From JAFALK01 sp042701975 (GTDB lineage: Bacteria > Pseudomonadota > Gammaproteobacteria > Burkholderiales > Burkholderiaceae_C): a stretch of 64,000 nt of DNA. A program made the position numbers and the translations under genes. The notes below the pieces were generated by a model. It saw only the letters and a list, made by a program, of their open reading frames with translations, was not told the DNA's origin and searched no databases. Positions 55,816 through 64,000 of this stretch are shown one piece after another. Within the stretch, counting starts at the first letter, position 1; every line of letters starts with the position of its first letter. The stretch covers positions 124,001 to 188,000 of the forward strand of contig CP170561.1 of NCBI GenBank assembly GCA_042701975.1, written 5' to 3'.

Positions 55816-58100
55816 GCGTCGGCCAATCCCTCAAGCATGAGTCCGCCGCCCTGCATGTGACGGGCGAGGCAACCTACATCGACGACATCCCCGAATCGCA
55901 CGGCACGCTGCATGCAGCGCTGGGCCTCTCGCCGATCGCGCACGGCAAGCTGCTGGGTGTGGACCTGGATCTGCTGCGCGCCCAACCGGGCGTGGTCGCC
56001 GTGCTGACCGCCGCCGACATCCCCGGCGAGAACAACTGCGGCCCGCTGCTGCACGACGATCCGATTCTTGCCGCGGATGAGCTGCGTTATGTCGGCCAGC
56101 CGGTGTTCGCCATCATCGCCACCGATCGCGAGCTGGCCCGGCGCGCCGCCGCTCTTGCCAAGAACGCCATCCGCTGCGAAGAACTGCCGCCGGTGCTGAC
56201 GGCACTCGAAGGCCATGCCAAGGGCCAGTACGTGGTGCCGCCCATGCACCTGAACCGCGGCGACGCGCGAACGGCGCTGGACAGCGCGCCGCACAAGCTC
56301 GTCGGCGACTGGTCGCTCGGCGGACAGGAACAGTTCTACCTGGAAGGCCAGATCTCCTACGCCCTGCCGCAGGAGCAGCAGGGCATGGTCGTGCATTGCT
56401 CGACGCAGCATCCGAGCGAGATGCAGGCGATGGTGAGCCACATGCTGCACTGGCAGTCGCACCAGGTGCAGGTGCTGTGCCGGCGCATGGGCGGTGGCTT
56501 CGGCGGCAAGGAATCGCAGTCGGCGCTGTTCGCCTGCGTGGCGGCGCTTGCCGCTCACCTGCTCGGCAAGCCGGTCAAGCTGCGCGTGGACCGCGACGAT
56601 GACTTCCTCGTCACCGGTCGCCGGCATGGCTTCGACTACCGCTGGGAGGTGGGCTTTGACGACCAAGGCCGCATCCTCGGCGTGGAGGCGGATCTGATCG
56701 CCAACTGCGGTCACTCGGCAGACCTCTCGCCGCCGGTGATGACGCGCGCGCTGTGCCACTTCGACAACGCCTACTGGCTGCCGCACGTGGCGCTGCACGG
56801 CTATTGCGCCAAAACCAACACGCAGAGCAACACGGCCTTCCGCGGCTTCGGCGGACCGCAGGGCGCGCTGGCCATCGAGGTGATCCTCGATTCGGTGGCG
56901 CGCAGGCTCGGCCTCGATCCGCTCCTCGTTCGCCAGCGCAACTACTACGCGCCCGGCCAGGAAACCACGCCGTACGGCCAGCAGATCGAGGACAACGTGT
57001 TGGCGCCGCTGACGGCTCAGTTGCTGGACAGCAGCCGCTACCTGGAGCGCCGCGCCGAGATCAACGCCTTCAATGCCACGAGCCCCGTGCTCAAGAAGGG
57101 CCTGGCCTTCACGCCGGTCAAGTTCGGCATCTCCTTCAACCTCGCCCACCTGAACCAGGCCGGCGCGCTGGTGCATGTGTACACGGATGGTTCGGTGCTG
57201 GTGAACCATGGTGGCACGGAGATGGGCCAGGGTCTGAACACCAAGGTGGCGCAGGTGGTGGCGCATGAATTGGGCGTTGGCCAGCAGCACGTGCGCGTGA
57301 CCGCCACCGACACGCAGCGCGTGGCCAACACCTCGGCCACAGCGGCCTCCACCGGCAGCGACCTCAACGGCAAGGCCGCGCAGGACGCGGCACGCAAGAT
57401 CAAGGACCGGCTGGTGCCGCTGGCGCGCCGGCTGCTGGGCGGCGAGCCCGTCTTTGCCGGCGACGAGGTCCGTGCAGGTGCGCAGGCCCTGCCCTTCAAG
57501 GAGCTGGTGGCCAAGGCCTACACCGAGCGCATCCAGCTCTGGAGCGACGGCTTCTACGCCACGCCGGGCCTGCACTGGGACCGCAACACGCTGCAGGGCA
57601 AACCCTTCTTCTACTTCGCCTACGGCGCGGCGGTGAGCGAGGCCATCGTCGACACGCTGACCGGCGAGAGCCGCGTGCTGCGCGCCGATATCCTGCACGA
57701 CGTGGGCGCCTCGCTGAACCCGGCCATCGACATTGGCCAGGTGGAAGGTGCCTACATCCAGGGGCTGGGCTGGCTGACGATGGAAGAGCTGGTCTGGCAT
57801 CCCAAGACCGGCCTGCTGACCACGCATGCGCCCAGCACCTACAAGATCCCTTGCGCCAACGACTGTCCGCCGGCGCTGAACGTGGCGCTGTTCGACCAGC
57901 CCAATCGCGCCGACAGCATCCACCGCAGCAAGGCCGTGGGCGAGCCGCCGCTGCTGCTGCCCTTCTCCGCGCTGCTGGCGATCAAGGATGCGGTTGCCGC
58001 ATCGCAAGGCCCAGGCGCTGATCCACAATTGCGTGCCCCCGCCACTGCCGAAGCCGTACTCGATGCGCTCCTTGCTCCTGCCGCTGACCTTCGCCGTTAG
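55812..58100 (+). CDS. xdhB: Xanthine dehydrogenase molybdenum-binding subunit
   Basis: 762 residues from the ATG overlapping the xdhA stop (ATGA). It shows the molybdopterin subunit marks: MGGGFGGKE, NTAFRGFGGPQG, GTEMGQGLNTK, and the catalytic Glu near the end (AVGEPPLLL). It oxidises hypoxanthine and xanthine to uric acid. The maturation factor xdhC, commonly the next gene, is not present here. Confidence 0.95.
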   Translation: MSVGQSLKHESAALHVTGEATYIDDIPESHGTLHAALGLSPIAHGKLLGVDLDLLRAQPGVVAVLTAADIPGENNCGPLLHDDPILAADELRYVGQPVFAIIATDRELARRAAALAKNAIRCEELPPVLTALEGHAKGQYVVPPMHLNRGDARTALDSAPHKLVGDWSLGGQEQFYLEGQISYALPQEQQGMVVHCSTQHPSEMQAMVSHMLHWQSHQVQVLCRRMGGGFGGKESQSALFACVAALAAHLLGKPVKLRVDRDDDFLVTGRRHGFDYRWEVGFDDQGRILGVEADLIANCGHSADLSPPVMTRALCHFDNAYWLPHVALHGYCAKTNTQSNTAFRGFGGPQGALAIEVILDSVARRLGLDPLLVRQRNYYAPGQETTPYGQQIEDNVLAPLTAQLLDSSRYLERRAEINAFNATSPVLKKGLAFTPVKFGISFNLAHLNQAGALVHVYTDGSVLVNHGGTEMGQGLNTKVAQVVAHELGVGQQHVRVTATDTQRVANTSATAASTGSDLNGKAAQDAARKIKDRLVPLARRLLGGEPVFAGDEVRAGAQALPFKELVAKAYTERIQLWSDGFYATPGLHWDRNTLQGKPFFYFAYGAAVSEAIVDTLTGESRVLRADILHDVGASLNPAIDIGQVEGAYIQGLGWLTMEELVWHPKTGLLTTHAPSTYKIPCANDCPPALNVALFDQPNRADSIHRSKAVGEPPLLLPFSALLAIKDAVAASQGPGADPQLRAPATAEAVLDALLAPAADLRR

Positions 58101-58725
58101 CACCCTCCTCGCCCACCCCATGGCTCATGCGCTGGACATCACCGCCGTCAGCGTCTGGGGCGGCCAGCCCATGAGCACGGTGGACGCACCGCAGATGATC
58201 ACGCACCTGACCGTCCACCACCAGGGCGAGAGCTGGACGCCGGGCAAGGATGTGCCGACCTATCTGCGCAATCTGCAGAAGTGGTCGCGAGAGACCAAGC
58301 ACTGGGCCGACATTCCGTATCACTACGTGATCGCCCCGGACGGCAAGGTCTACGCCGCGCGACCGGAGACGCAGGCCGGCGACACCAACACCGAGTACGA
58401 CCCGCGCGGCCACCTGCTGGTGATGCTGCTGGGCAATTTCGAGGACGTGGAACCAACGCCCGAGGCGCTGAACTCGCTGGCTGAGCTGCTCACCATCAAG
58501 GCACGGCAGTACGGGCTGGACGCAAGCGCCATCGCCTCGCACAAGGACTGGAGCAAACAAACAGTCTGCCCCGGCAAGAACCTGTATCGCTACCTGGAGA
58601 ACGGCTGGCTGCGCGGTGAAGTCACCCGCAGGCTGGCGGCGATGCCGAGCAGACCGGTGCGCGCCCAGATCCATCCGGAGCCGGACATCACGCGGCCCGT
58701 TGAGCCGAAAGGGCCGACGCGCTGA
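58063..58725 (+). CDS. Secreted N-acetylmuramoyl-L-alanine amidase (amidase_2/PGRP type)
   Basis: 220 residues from ATG 58063, overlapping the xdhB end by 38 nt, with a signal peptide (LLLPLTFAVSTLLAHPMAHA). Zinc-site and fold motifs: HLTVHHQGES, PYHYVIAPDGKVYAARPE, and HKDWSKQTVCPGKNLY. It cleaves the lactyl amide bond in peptidoglycan in the periplasm. I consider it a chromosomal cell-wall enzyme, not a phage endolysin. Confidence 0.8.
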   Translation: MRSLLLPLTFAVSTLLAHPMAHALDITAVSVWGGQPMSTVDAPQMITHLTVHHQGESWTPGKDVPTYLRNLQKWSRETKHWADIPYHYVIAPDGKVYAARPETQAGDTNTEYDPRGHLLVMLLGNFEDVEPTPEALNSLAELLTIKARQYGLDASAIASHKDWSKQTVCPGKNLYRYLENGWLRGEVTRRLAAMPSRPVRAQIHPEPDITRPVEPKGPTR

Positions 58726-58791
58726 AGCTCGTTTGGGGACTCGGTCAGGTTGACGGCATGTGCAACACGATATCGACAGCGGCATTGCAGC

Positions 58792-59241
58792 ATGCTGGAG
58801 TGGATGAGTGCCGCGGACCGGGCGGAGTTCGAAAGGCGTGCCCATTCACTGATCCAGCAATACGGTGACTACGAGGCCGCTCCGGGCCAGCATCTGGACG
58901 GAGAGTTGACGATCGGCGAGAACATCGCCGACAACTCGGGCCTGGCCATTGCCTTCGAGGCTTACCAGCGCGCACTGCGACGCAGTCACGCACCTCAGGG
59001 CGAAAGGCCCGATGGCCAGAGCGCGGATCAACGATTCTTTCTCGGATTCGCCCGGACCTGGGTGTCAGAGCCCATCAGGACGGCGGCCGACGCTCGGCAA
59101 GCGCTGGCAGATACTCATGCGCCGGACCGGTTCCGGGTGATCGGTGCCGTGGCGAACCAGGATGCCTTCTACCGAGCCTTCGATGTGCAGCCTGGTGATC
59201 GCATGTTCATTCCCCAGGACCGGCGGACGCGTATTTGGTGA
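58792..59241 (+). pseudogene. M13 (neprilysin-like) peptidase C-terminal fragment
   Basis: 149 codons matching only the last part of M13 metallopeptidases: DGELTIGENIADNSGLAIA (third zinc-ligand Glu region ENIAD), FFLGFARTWVSEP, and FRVIGAVANQDAFYRAF to RTRIW. The HExxH catalytic helix and the whole N-terminal 500 residues are absent. No matching sequence lies upstream. It is a gene remnant and very unlikely to be active. Confidence 0.75.
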
Positions 59242-59266
59242 CGAAAGGCGAGGACGGCATCTCCCA

Positions 59267-60094
59267 ATGACAAAAATGGCAAGAACTTCTGTTTTCCTTC
59301 TCTGCTTGGTTCTGGCGAGTTGCGCCATCGACACTCGGTGGCAGCAGGTGGTCAACGATCCAACCCCCTTGGGGCGCGACATCTTCAAGACGGTTGCGCT
59401 CGATGAATTCGAGAGCGGAAATTTTGAGTCTGCCCGAGGGACGTACTTGCCTTACCGGCTGCTTCGTCCGTCGAAGTTGATCCCGGGGAGAACCTACCCA
59501 CTGGTCGTTCAACTGCATGGCTCGGGAGGCATCGGAACCGACAACCAGGGCCAGATGGAGCGCATGGCAAAGAGCTGGGCAATGCCCGATGTTCGAGACC
59601 GGTATCAGGCCTTTGTCCTGATACCGCAATTTCCGATCAGAAGCGCGAACTATGGTCCTGCCTCACCAGATCAGCATGCCGTCCCTTCGGAGGCGTTGAG
59701 TGACGCCCTGGAGCTGACGGCCAAGATGGCCTCGACACTGCCGGTGGACAAATCGCGAATCTATGCTTCCGGCTTCTCCATGGGCGGATCGGCGACGTGG
59801 CTGCTGCCGTGTCTCGGCGCTGGAACTTTTGCCGCCATCGTCCCAATGTCTGGAATCGCGCCGCCAGACTCTCAGGCGATCAATTTCATCAACCTGCCCG
59901 TGCTCGCCCTCCATGGCGACGCGGATCCGGAGAATCCCATCGCCTCCGACAGGCGATTCGTTCAAGCGATTGCACGGCACGGCGGGCGCCAGGCATCGTT
60001 GAGAGAGTACAAAGGGCTGGAGCATCAGCCGCCGTCCGACGCGTATCCAGGATACTGGTGGCGCGATTGGCTGTTCAGCCAGCAGCGCATGTGA
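59267..60094 (+). CDS. Lipoprotein alpha/beta hydrolase (esterase/depolymerase-like)
   Basis: 275 residues with a lipoprotein signal (VFLLCLVLASC). An oxyanion-hole region (LVVQLHGSGGIG), a nucleophile elbow (YASGFSMGGSATW, Ser in GFSMGG), a late Asp (LHGDADPENP) and a late His (GLEHQPPSD) form the catalytic triad. The layout resembles predicted peptidases/PHB-depolymerase-like esterases. ATG 59267 is chosen because it begins the signal peptide. Confidence 0.75.
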   Translation: MTKMARTSVFLLCLVLASCAIDTRWQQVVNDPTPLGRDIFKTVALDEFESGNFESARGTYLPYRLLRPSKLIPGRTYPLVVQLHGSGGIGTDNQGQMERMAKSWAMPDVRDRYQAFVLIPQFPIRSANYGPASPDQHAVPSEALSDALELTAKMASTLPVDKSRIYASGFSMGGSATWLLPCLGAGTFAAIVPMSGIAPPDSQAINFINLPVLALHGDADPENPIASDRRFVQAIARHGGRQASLREYKGLEHQPPSDAYPGYWWRDWLFSQQRM

Positions 60095-60219
60095 CATCTG
60101 ATCCTTTGGGGTTGCTTGTGCGACCGCAGTCATCCTGTGCGGTCAGCAGCCAGGCCAGCCGTAGCGCCTGGAAGCAGACGTCATGAGTGCCGACCGATCG
60201 GCGCCTTGCGACGTCTTCC

Positions 60220-61074
60220 TCAATCTCCGAAGGGAATGACGCGGCGGTGCTCGACCAGCTCGCCATAGGGTGCCGAAGCTCCCGGGGCGAGCGTCGCGAG
60301 CCACGCGAGTGATACCGCAGCCTCATCGGGCGTCTGCGCATCCTCTGGCCGGAATACCGAGCCCATGAAGCCCCGCGTCGCGTCGGTCAAGGTCACCGAC
60401 GGATTGGCGATGTTGATCAGCGCACCTGGCGGCAGTTGCCCGTTGCGCAGGACCTGCCGCGCAAACGCGCGGGTCGCGGCCACCTGACCGACTTTGGAGG
60501 GCACGTTGACCCAGGCTGGCCAGCCCTGCGCCTGTGCAGTACCGGCCTCGACGCTGGCAACGTAGTCATCCATTGCGGCATTGATTGCGTCGGGGTCGCC
60601 GCGCGTCGTATCGAAGCGTCCGCGCAGGGACTCCGGCAGTTGGGCGAGCACGCCTAGCGAGCTCGCTACAACGACGATCCGACCGTTGGCGCGGAGGATC
60701 GGTAGGAAGGCGCGCAGGACCCGGAGCGTGCCGTGGCTGTTGGCCTCGACCATGGCCCGTGCGTCCGTCGCCGCAGGGGCGCCGGGCGTCGGCATGGCGG
60801 CTCCGTTCTGCACCACGATGTCCACGCCGCCATGCCGCTGCTTGAGCTCGGCCGCCAGGCGCGCCGGTGCCGCAGGATCAGCCAGATCGAAGATCCGGTA
60901 GTCCACCGCAACACCTTCCGCCCCCAGTTCAGCGACGACCCGTTGCCCATCCTCGTCTGAGCGTGCGGTCAGGTAGACCTGAGAGTCCCGGCCGAGTTCG
61001 GCGGCCAGACGCTTCACAAGCGCCCGGCCGATGCCGCGCGTGGAGCCCAGGACGATGGCGGTTTTGAAAGTCAT
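60220..61074 (-). CDS. SDR-family protein lacking the catalytic Tyr (carbonyl reductase-like)
   Basis: 284 residues from ATG 61074. The Rossmann NADPH loop (IVLGSTRGIGRAL), the NNAG-like position (VVQNGAAM) and the catalytic Ser region (IVVVASSLG) are as in carbonyl reductases. In the YxxxK position the sequence is NVPSK, so Asn replaces Tyr while Lys is kept. The reductase reaction may be weak, changed or lost. No obvious operon partner. Confidence 0.75.
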   Translation of the reverse strand: MTFKTAIVLGSTRGIGRALVKRLAAELGRDSQVYLTARSDEDGQRVVAELGAEGVAVDYRIFDLADPAAPARLAAELKQRHGGVDIVVQNGAAMPTPGAPAATDARAMVEANSHGTLRVLRAFLPILRANGRIVVVASSLGVLAQLPESLRGRFDTTRGDPDAINAAMDDYVASVEAGTAQAQGWPAWVNVPSKVGQVAATRAFARQVLRNGQLPPGALINIANPSVTLTDATRGFMGSVFRPEDAQTPDEAAVSLAWLATLAPGASAPYGELVEHRRVIPFGD

Positions 61075-61089
61075 GGTCGTTGCCCTCAA

Positions 61090-61599
61090 CGAGTGGATGA
61101 GCGAACTCTATAAAGATTCATGGTATTCCTGAAATCGATTCAATGAATGGAAGGTGCCCGCCCCGACGGGTCGAAGCGGACGCCCCATAGCTGACCTCCC
61201 GCCGGTCACCGTGGGCTAGCCGCCTGCTCGCCAATCTCGATCATCGGCAGTTTCTGGTTGAGGCTAGAAATGGTTTGGCTGAGCACTCTCGGACCGTCGA
61301 TTCGCACGCTGCGCATGCTGAACCAGGTCGATGGCAGTCGGCTCTCGCAGCCGAGGTGCAAGTGAATACCTAACGCTTCAACTTCATGCAGTAGAAACGT
61401 CTCGTTCCTACAGTCCCCGGCTCGCGAGCGATTCCCGCCTGCTCTACGTCTGGGAATGTTGGTTGTCCCATGCGCTTGCTGACGCATCGCCTCAGCGCGA
61501 GGCCAAAAAGCATCTCCTAGTGCTCTGGAGGAGGTTGCACGGCGGCTGCCATCGCGCCCGACATCTCGCAGTTCTCGAAGTTCTCTACCAACACGATCG
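61090..61599. other. Intergenic stretch without a supportable gene
   Basis: About 510 bp. Short ORFs on both strands (61206-61487 minus, 61331-61603 plus) show no family resemblance and have poor starts. An AT-richer patch (61110-61150, with TATAAAGATTCA) may be a promoter for the SDR gene. Confidence 0.4.
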
Positions 61600-61620
61600 A
61601 TGAATCAAAGAGTTCTACCC

Positions 61621-63237
61621 ATGACTACACGCCAATGTGGCAGCCGCACGTCGCTGGGCGCGACTCTGGCACTGTCCTCCCTGCTGTTGCTGCAAGCCTG
61701 TGGCGGTGGAGGCGGTGGAGGCGGCGGAGGCAGCTCCAGCACTGGCGGTGGCAGCAATGGCTCCTCATCTGTTGTGCCTCCCCCCATCGCCTCATCGACT
61801 TTCGTTCCGACCACGAACGCCCAGCAGTGCGATTCGAGCAATCCGGATGCACCGCTCGGCTCTCGCACGGGCTCGCTCACGATCGAGAAGCAGTGGCTGC
61901 TGTCCTTTCTGTACAGCAGCTATCTCTGGTACCAGGACATGCCATCGGTCGACCCCACCAATGTCAGCTATACCGGCTCCATGAGCCAGCTCACGGCGTT
62001 CAACGTGCCGCTGCCGCTCGACAACTATTTCGAGGCGCTGAAAACGCCCAAGCTCGACGCAACGGGTGCCCAGGTGGACAAGTTCAGCTTCACCTACAGC
62101 ACGCAGCTGTGGAATTCCCTGTCTCAGAGCGGCCAGTCGTACGGCTACGGGGCCAACTTCAACATCGTGCAGGCTTCGCCGCCGCGGCAAATCATCGTCA
62201 GCTTCGTACAACCGGGAACGCCGGCTGCGGGCGCCGGACTGGTTCGAGGGGCCACCATCGTGAATGTGGACGGTGTGGACGTGGCGAACGGCAGCAATGT
62301 CAATGTGCTGAACGCTGCCCTGCTGCCCACTCAGGCAGGTGTGCACACCTTCCAGTACACCTTGCCCGGCAGCAGCGCCGTCCAGACGGCCAGCGTCGGT
62401 GCGCAACTCATCAACGAGGTCCCGGTCCAGTTCGTCAAGCGCATTCCGACCAGCACCGGAGACGTGGGCTACCTGTTCTTCAGCGATCACACCGTGCCCG
62501 CAGAGAGCGAGCTGATCGCGGCGGTGCAGAGCCTGCAAGGCGTCACTGATCTGGTGCTGGACATCCGCTACAACGGCGGAGGCTATCTCTATATCGCCAA
62601 TGAACTGGCCTACATGATCGCTGGCGCGAAGAACACCACCACGGCCAGCGGTACGCCGGCCGTGTTCAGCCAGCTGACCTACAACAGCAAGTGGCAGAGC
62701 ATGAACGCCGCCGACAAGTTCAGCAGCACGTCATGCCTGCCCGATGCTTCGTTCCACTGCACCAACACCGGTGCGTTGCCCAGCCTGAACCTCAGCACTG
62801 TCTACGTGCTGACGCAGGGTGATACCTGCTCGGCCAGTGAAGCCATCATTAATGGCTTGCGCGGCGTCGGCGTGAACGTGAAGATCATTGGCGGCACCAC
62901 CTGCGGCAAGCCCTACGGCTTCCAGCCGCAGGACAACTGCGGCGTGACCTATTTTCCGATTCAGTTCAAGAACGCCAATGCCAAAGGTTTTGGCGACTAC
63001 GCCGATGGCTTCACGCCGGACTGCCCAGTCGCCGACGACTACAACCACGCACTCGGCGACCCCGCCGAAGCCCAGCTGGCCACGGCACTTGGTATGCGCT
63101 CGACCGGCAGCTGCACGGCTGCGTCCGGTAGCACGGTGCATGCCTTGCAGGCCTCCAAAGCCGGCAGAGGGCGGGGGCTGCAGTTGCGCCTGGGACACGG
63201 AATCCGCAGCGGGACCTGGCGCAGTATTGAGAGGTAG
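61621..63237 (+). CDS. S41-family (C-terminal processing) peptidase lipoprotein
   Basis: 538 residues from ATG 61621. A lipoprotein signal (LALSSLLLLQACG) is followed by a run of 10 Gly and a Ser/Gly linker. A PDZ-like domain (SFVQPGTPAAGAGLVRGATI), then the S41 core: LVLDIRYNGGGYLY and TQGDTCSASEAIINGL, where Ser in SASEA is the likely nucleophile. The last 35 residues (KAGRGRGLQLRLGHGIRSG) do not look like the family and may follow a frameshift. It is probably an outer-membrane-anchored protease. Confidence 0.8.
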   Translation: MTTRQCGSRTSLGATLALSSLLLLQACGGGGGGGGGGSSSTGGGSNGSSSVVPPPIASSTFVPTTNAQQCDSSNPDAPLGSRTGSLTIEKQWLLSFLYSSYLWYQDMPSVDPTNVSYTGSMSQLTAFNVPLPLDNYFEALKTPKLDATGAQVDKFSFTYSTQLWNSLSQSGQSYGYGANFNIVQASPPRQIIVSFVQPGTPAAGAGLVRGATIVNVDGVDVANGSNVNVLNAALLPTQAGVHTFQYTLPGSSAVQTASVGAQLINEVPVQFVKRIPTSTGDVGYLFFSDHTVPAESELIAAVQSLQGVTDLVLDIRYNGGGYLYIANELAYMIAGAKNTTTASGTPAVFSQLTYNSKWQSMNAADKFSSTSCLPDASFHCTNTGALPSLNLSTVYVLTQGDTCSASEAIINGLRGVGVNVKIIGGTTCGKPYGFQPQDNCGVTYFPIQFKNANAKGFGDYADGFTPDCPVADDYNHALGDPAEAQLATALGMRSTGSCTAASGSTVHALQASKAGRGRGLQLRLGHGIRSGTWRSIER

Positions 63238-63634
63238 AGCGTGAAGGCCTTACGGCCCGTTTCACGCCCGCCGGGCAGGCTTCGTGGATGCTCGGCATTA
63301 GCTGAAAACGGAGGAAATTTCACCAGCACCGAGCTGCTTAGCGCGTGCTGAAATGGGCTGGATCGTTTGCCGTTGGCATACGCCACTAGGCCGCGATCGT
63401 CCACTATGTCCGCACACCCGCGAATGAGATCGCTTGTTATTCCTCCTGCCGAACAACGTGACGAGAATTCGTTCAGATGCTGAGCGCCTAGATTGCAGAG
63501 CAGGGCCTTCATTGCACTCTCAACATTCGGCACTTTGGCGACAACGCCCCCCCGGGCAAGCGTTTGTTCTATCCCCTTACGGGCAACAACCAGGGATTTG
63601 AAGACCACCCCAGTCCCCATGTCGAGAGCCATCA
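63238..63634. other. Intergenic stretch without a supportable gene
   Basis: About 400 bp before the last gene. A minus-strand frame (63039-63662) is open but overlaps the S41 gene and has no recognised family, so I do not call it. Confidence 0.35.
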
Positions 63635-64000
63635 TGAACATCCATCTGAATGCCTTGATCATCGTGCTGGGAATAACCGTTTGCGGCGCCTCGGCCGCTC
63701 AAGAGGCTAACTCCAAGGCCGAGCGGGACCGGATTGTTGCCCTCGTTAGAAAGTGCAACCCGAACGACGAGTACTACAACCAACAGAACGTAGATGCGTG
63801 CACCGCAGCGCTAGCCGAGCCTAGCCTCGCGAGGCCAGTTCGCGCCCTGACGCTCAATGTCCGCGGCAACACCTACGACGCCTTGGGAAAGCATGACCTA
63901 GCCATCGCCGATTACACAGAAGTCGCGCGACTTCTGCCGGATTCCGCTATTGGCTATGGCAACCTTGGACTTGAGTATTGCCGCAAGGGCGATTTCAAGA
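63635..64000 (+). CDS. TPR-containing periplasmic protein (3' end outside window)
   Basis: The first 122 residues are visible from ATG 63635 (an in-frame ATG at 63620 is possible). A signal peptide (ALIIVLGITVCGASAA) is followed by a Cys-containing region and two TPR-like helices: RGNTYDALGKHDLAIADYTE and YGNLGLEYCRKGDFK. Such proteins mediate protein contacts in the periplasm. The gene runs past the window edge. Confidence 0.65.

Noticed and set aside
55707..58121. 804-codon minus-strand frame opposite xdhB
   Set aside because: Shadow of the molybdenum subunit gene.
58063..58725. Amidase as the missing phage endolysin
   Set aside because: It has a secretion signal, lies 27 kb outside the prophage and is attached to chromosomal xdhB.
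61206..61603. Short frames on both strands between the SDR and S41 genes
   Set aside because: No family resemblance, poor starts, and no ribosome-binding sites.
63039..63662. 207-codon minus-strand frame over the end of the S41 gene and the gap
   Set aside because: Overlaps a better-supported gene, and no motif or ribosome-binding site is convincing; the part beyond 63237 cannot be fully excluded.

Overview
The window is high-GC DNA (mostly about 65-68% by eye) from a betaproteobacterium. The chromosomal genes (guaD-xdhAB, an M28 peptidase, a TonB receptor, a TetR/MFS pair, an S41 lipoprotein) and the Mu-like phage point to Burkholderiales, possibly the Roseateles/Mitsuaria/Rubrivivax group. 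The genus is a guess from gene content.

Positions 1 to about 30.7 kb are a transposable (Mu-like) prophage whose left end lies outside the window. It is organised divergently around a control region at 17.13-17.35 kb. Leftward run the repressor, a small membrane protein, spanins, a holin-like protein, terminase, portal, head morphogenesis protein, a fused protease-scaffold-capsid, connector, tail tube, frameshifted tail chaperones, tape measure and tail-tip genes, so the virion is siphovirus-like. Rightward run ner, the A transposase, the B ATPase, many small early genes, gemA and mor. From 26.7 to 30.4 kb there is cargo: membrane proteins and a four-gene operon under a near-perfect LexA box that encodes an SRAP (YedK/HMCES-like) protein. 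A cluster of five repeated motifs at 30.58-30.70 kb looks like transposase-binding sites at the prophage's right end.

Positions 31-41.2 kb are an accessory region. It holds a secreted small protein, a coiled-coil membrane protein, a decayed pldA-like phospholipase gene cut by an IS481-family element with a 6-bp target duplication, a tRNA-Asn 3' fragment (an old integration site), and a visibly AT-richer two-gene locus. That locus encodes a 1564-residue protein joining a NACHT NTPase to a PtuA-like ABC ATPase, translationally coupled to a PtuB-like HNH nuclease. It looks like a hybrid of NACHT/Avs-type and Septu-type anti-phage systems and is the most interesting item here. An istB remnant closes the region.

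Positions 41.3-64 kb look like ordinary chromosome: two small membrane proteins (one DUF1275), an RpiB-type isomerase, an M28 peptidase, a periplasmic solute-binding protein, a chemoreceptor, a TetR/MFS pair, a TonB receptor, guanine deaminase divergent from xanthine dehydrogenase xdhAB (purine catabolism), an N-acetylmuramoyl-alanine amidase, an M13 peptidase fragment, a lipoprotein esterase, an SDR protein that lacks the usual catalytic Tyr, an S41 lipoprotein and the start of a TPR protein.
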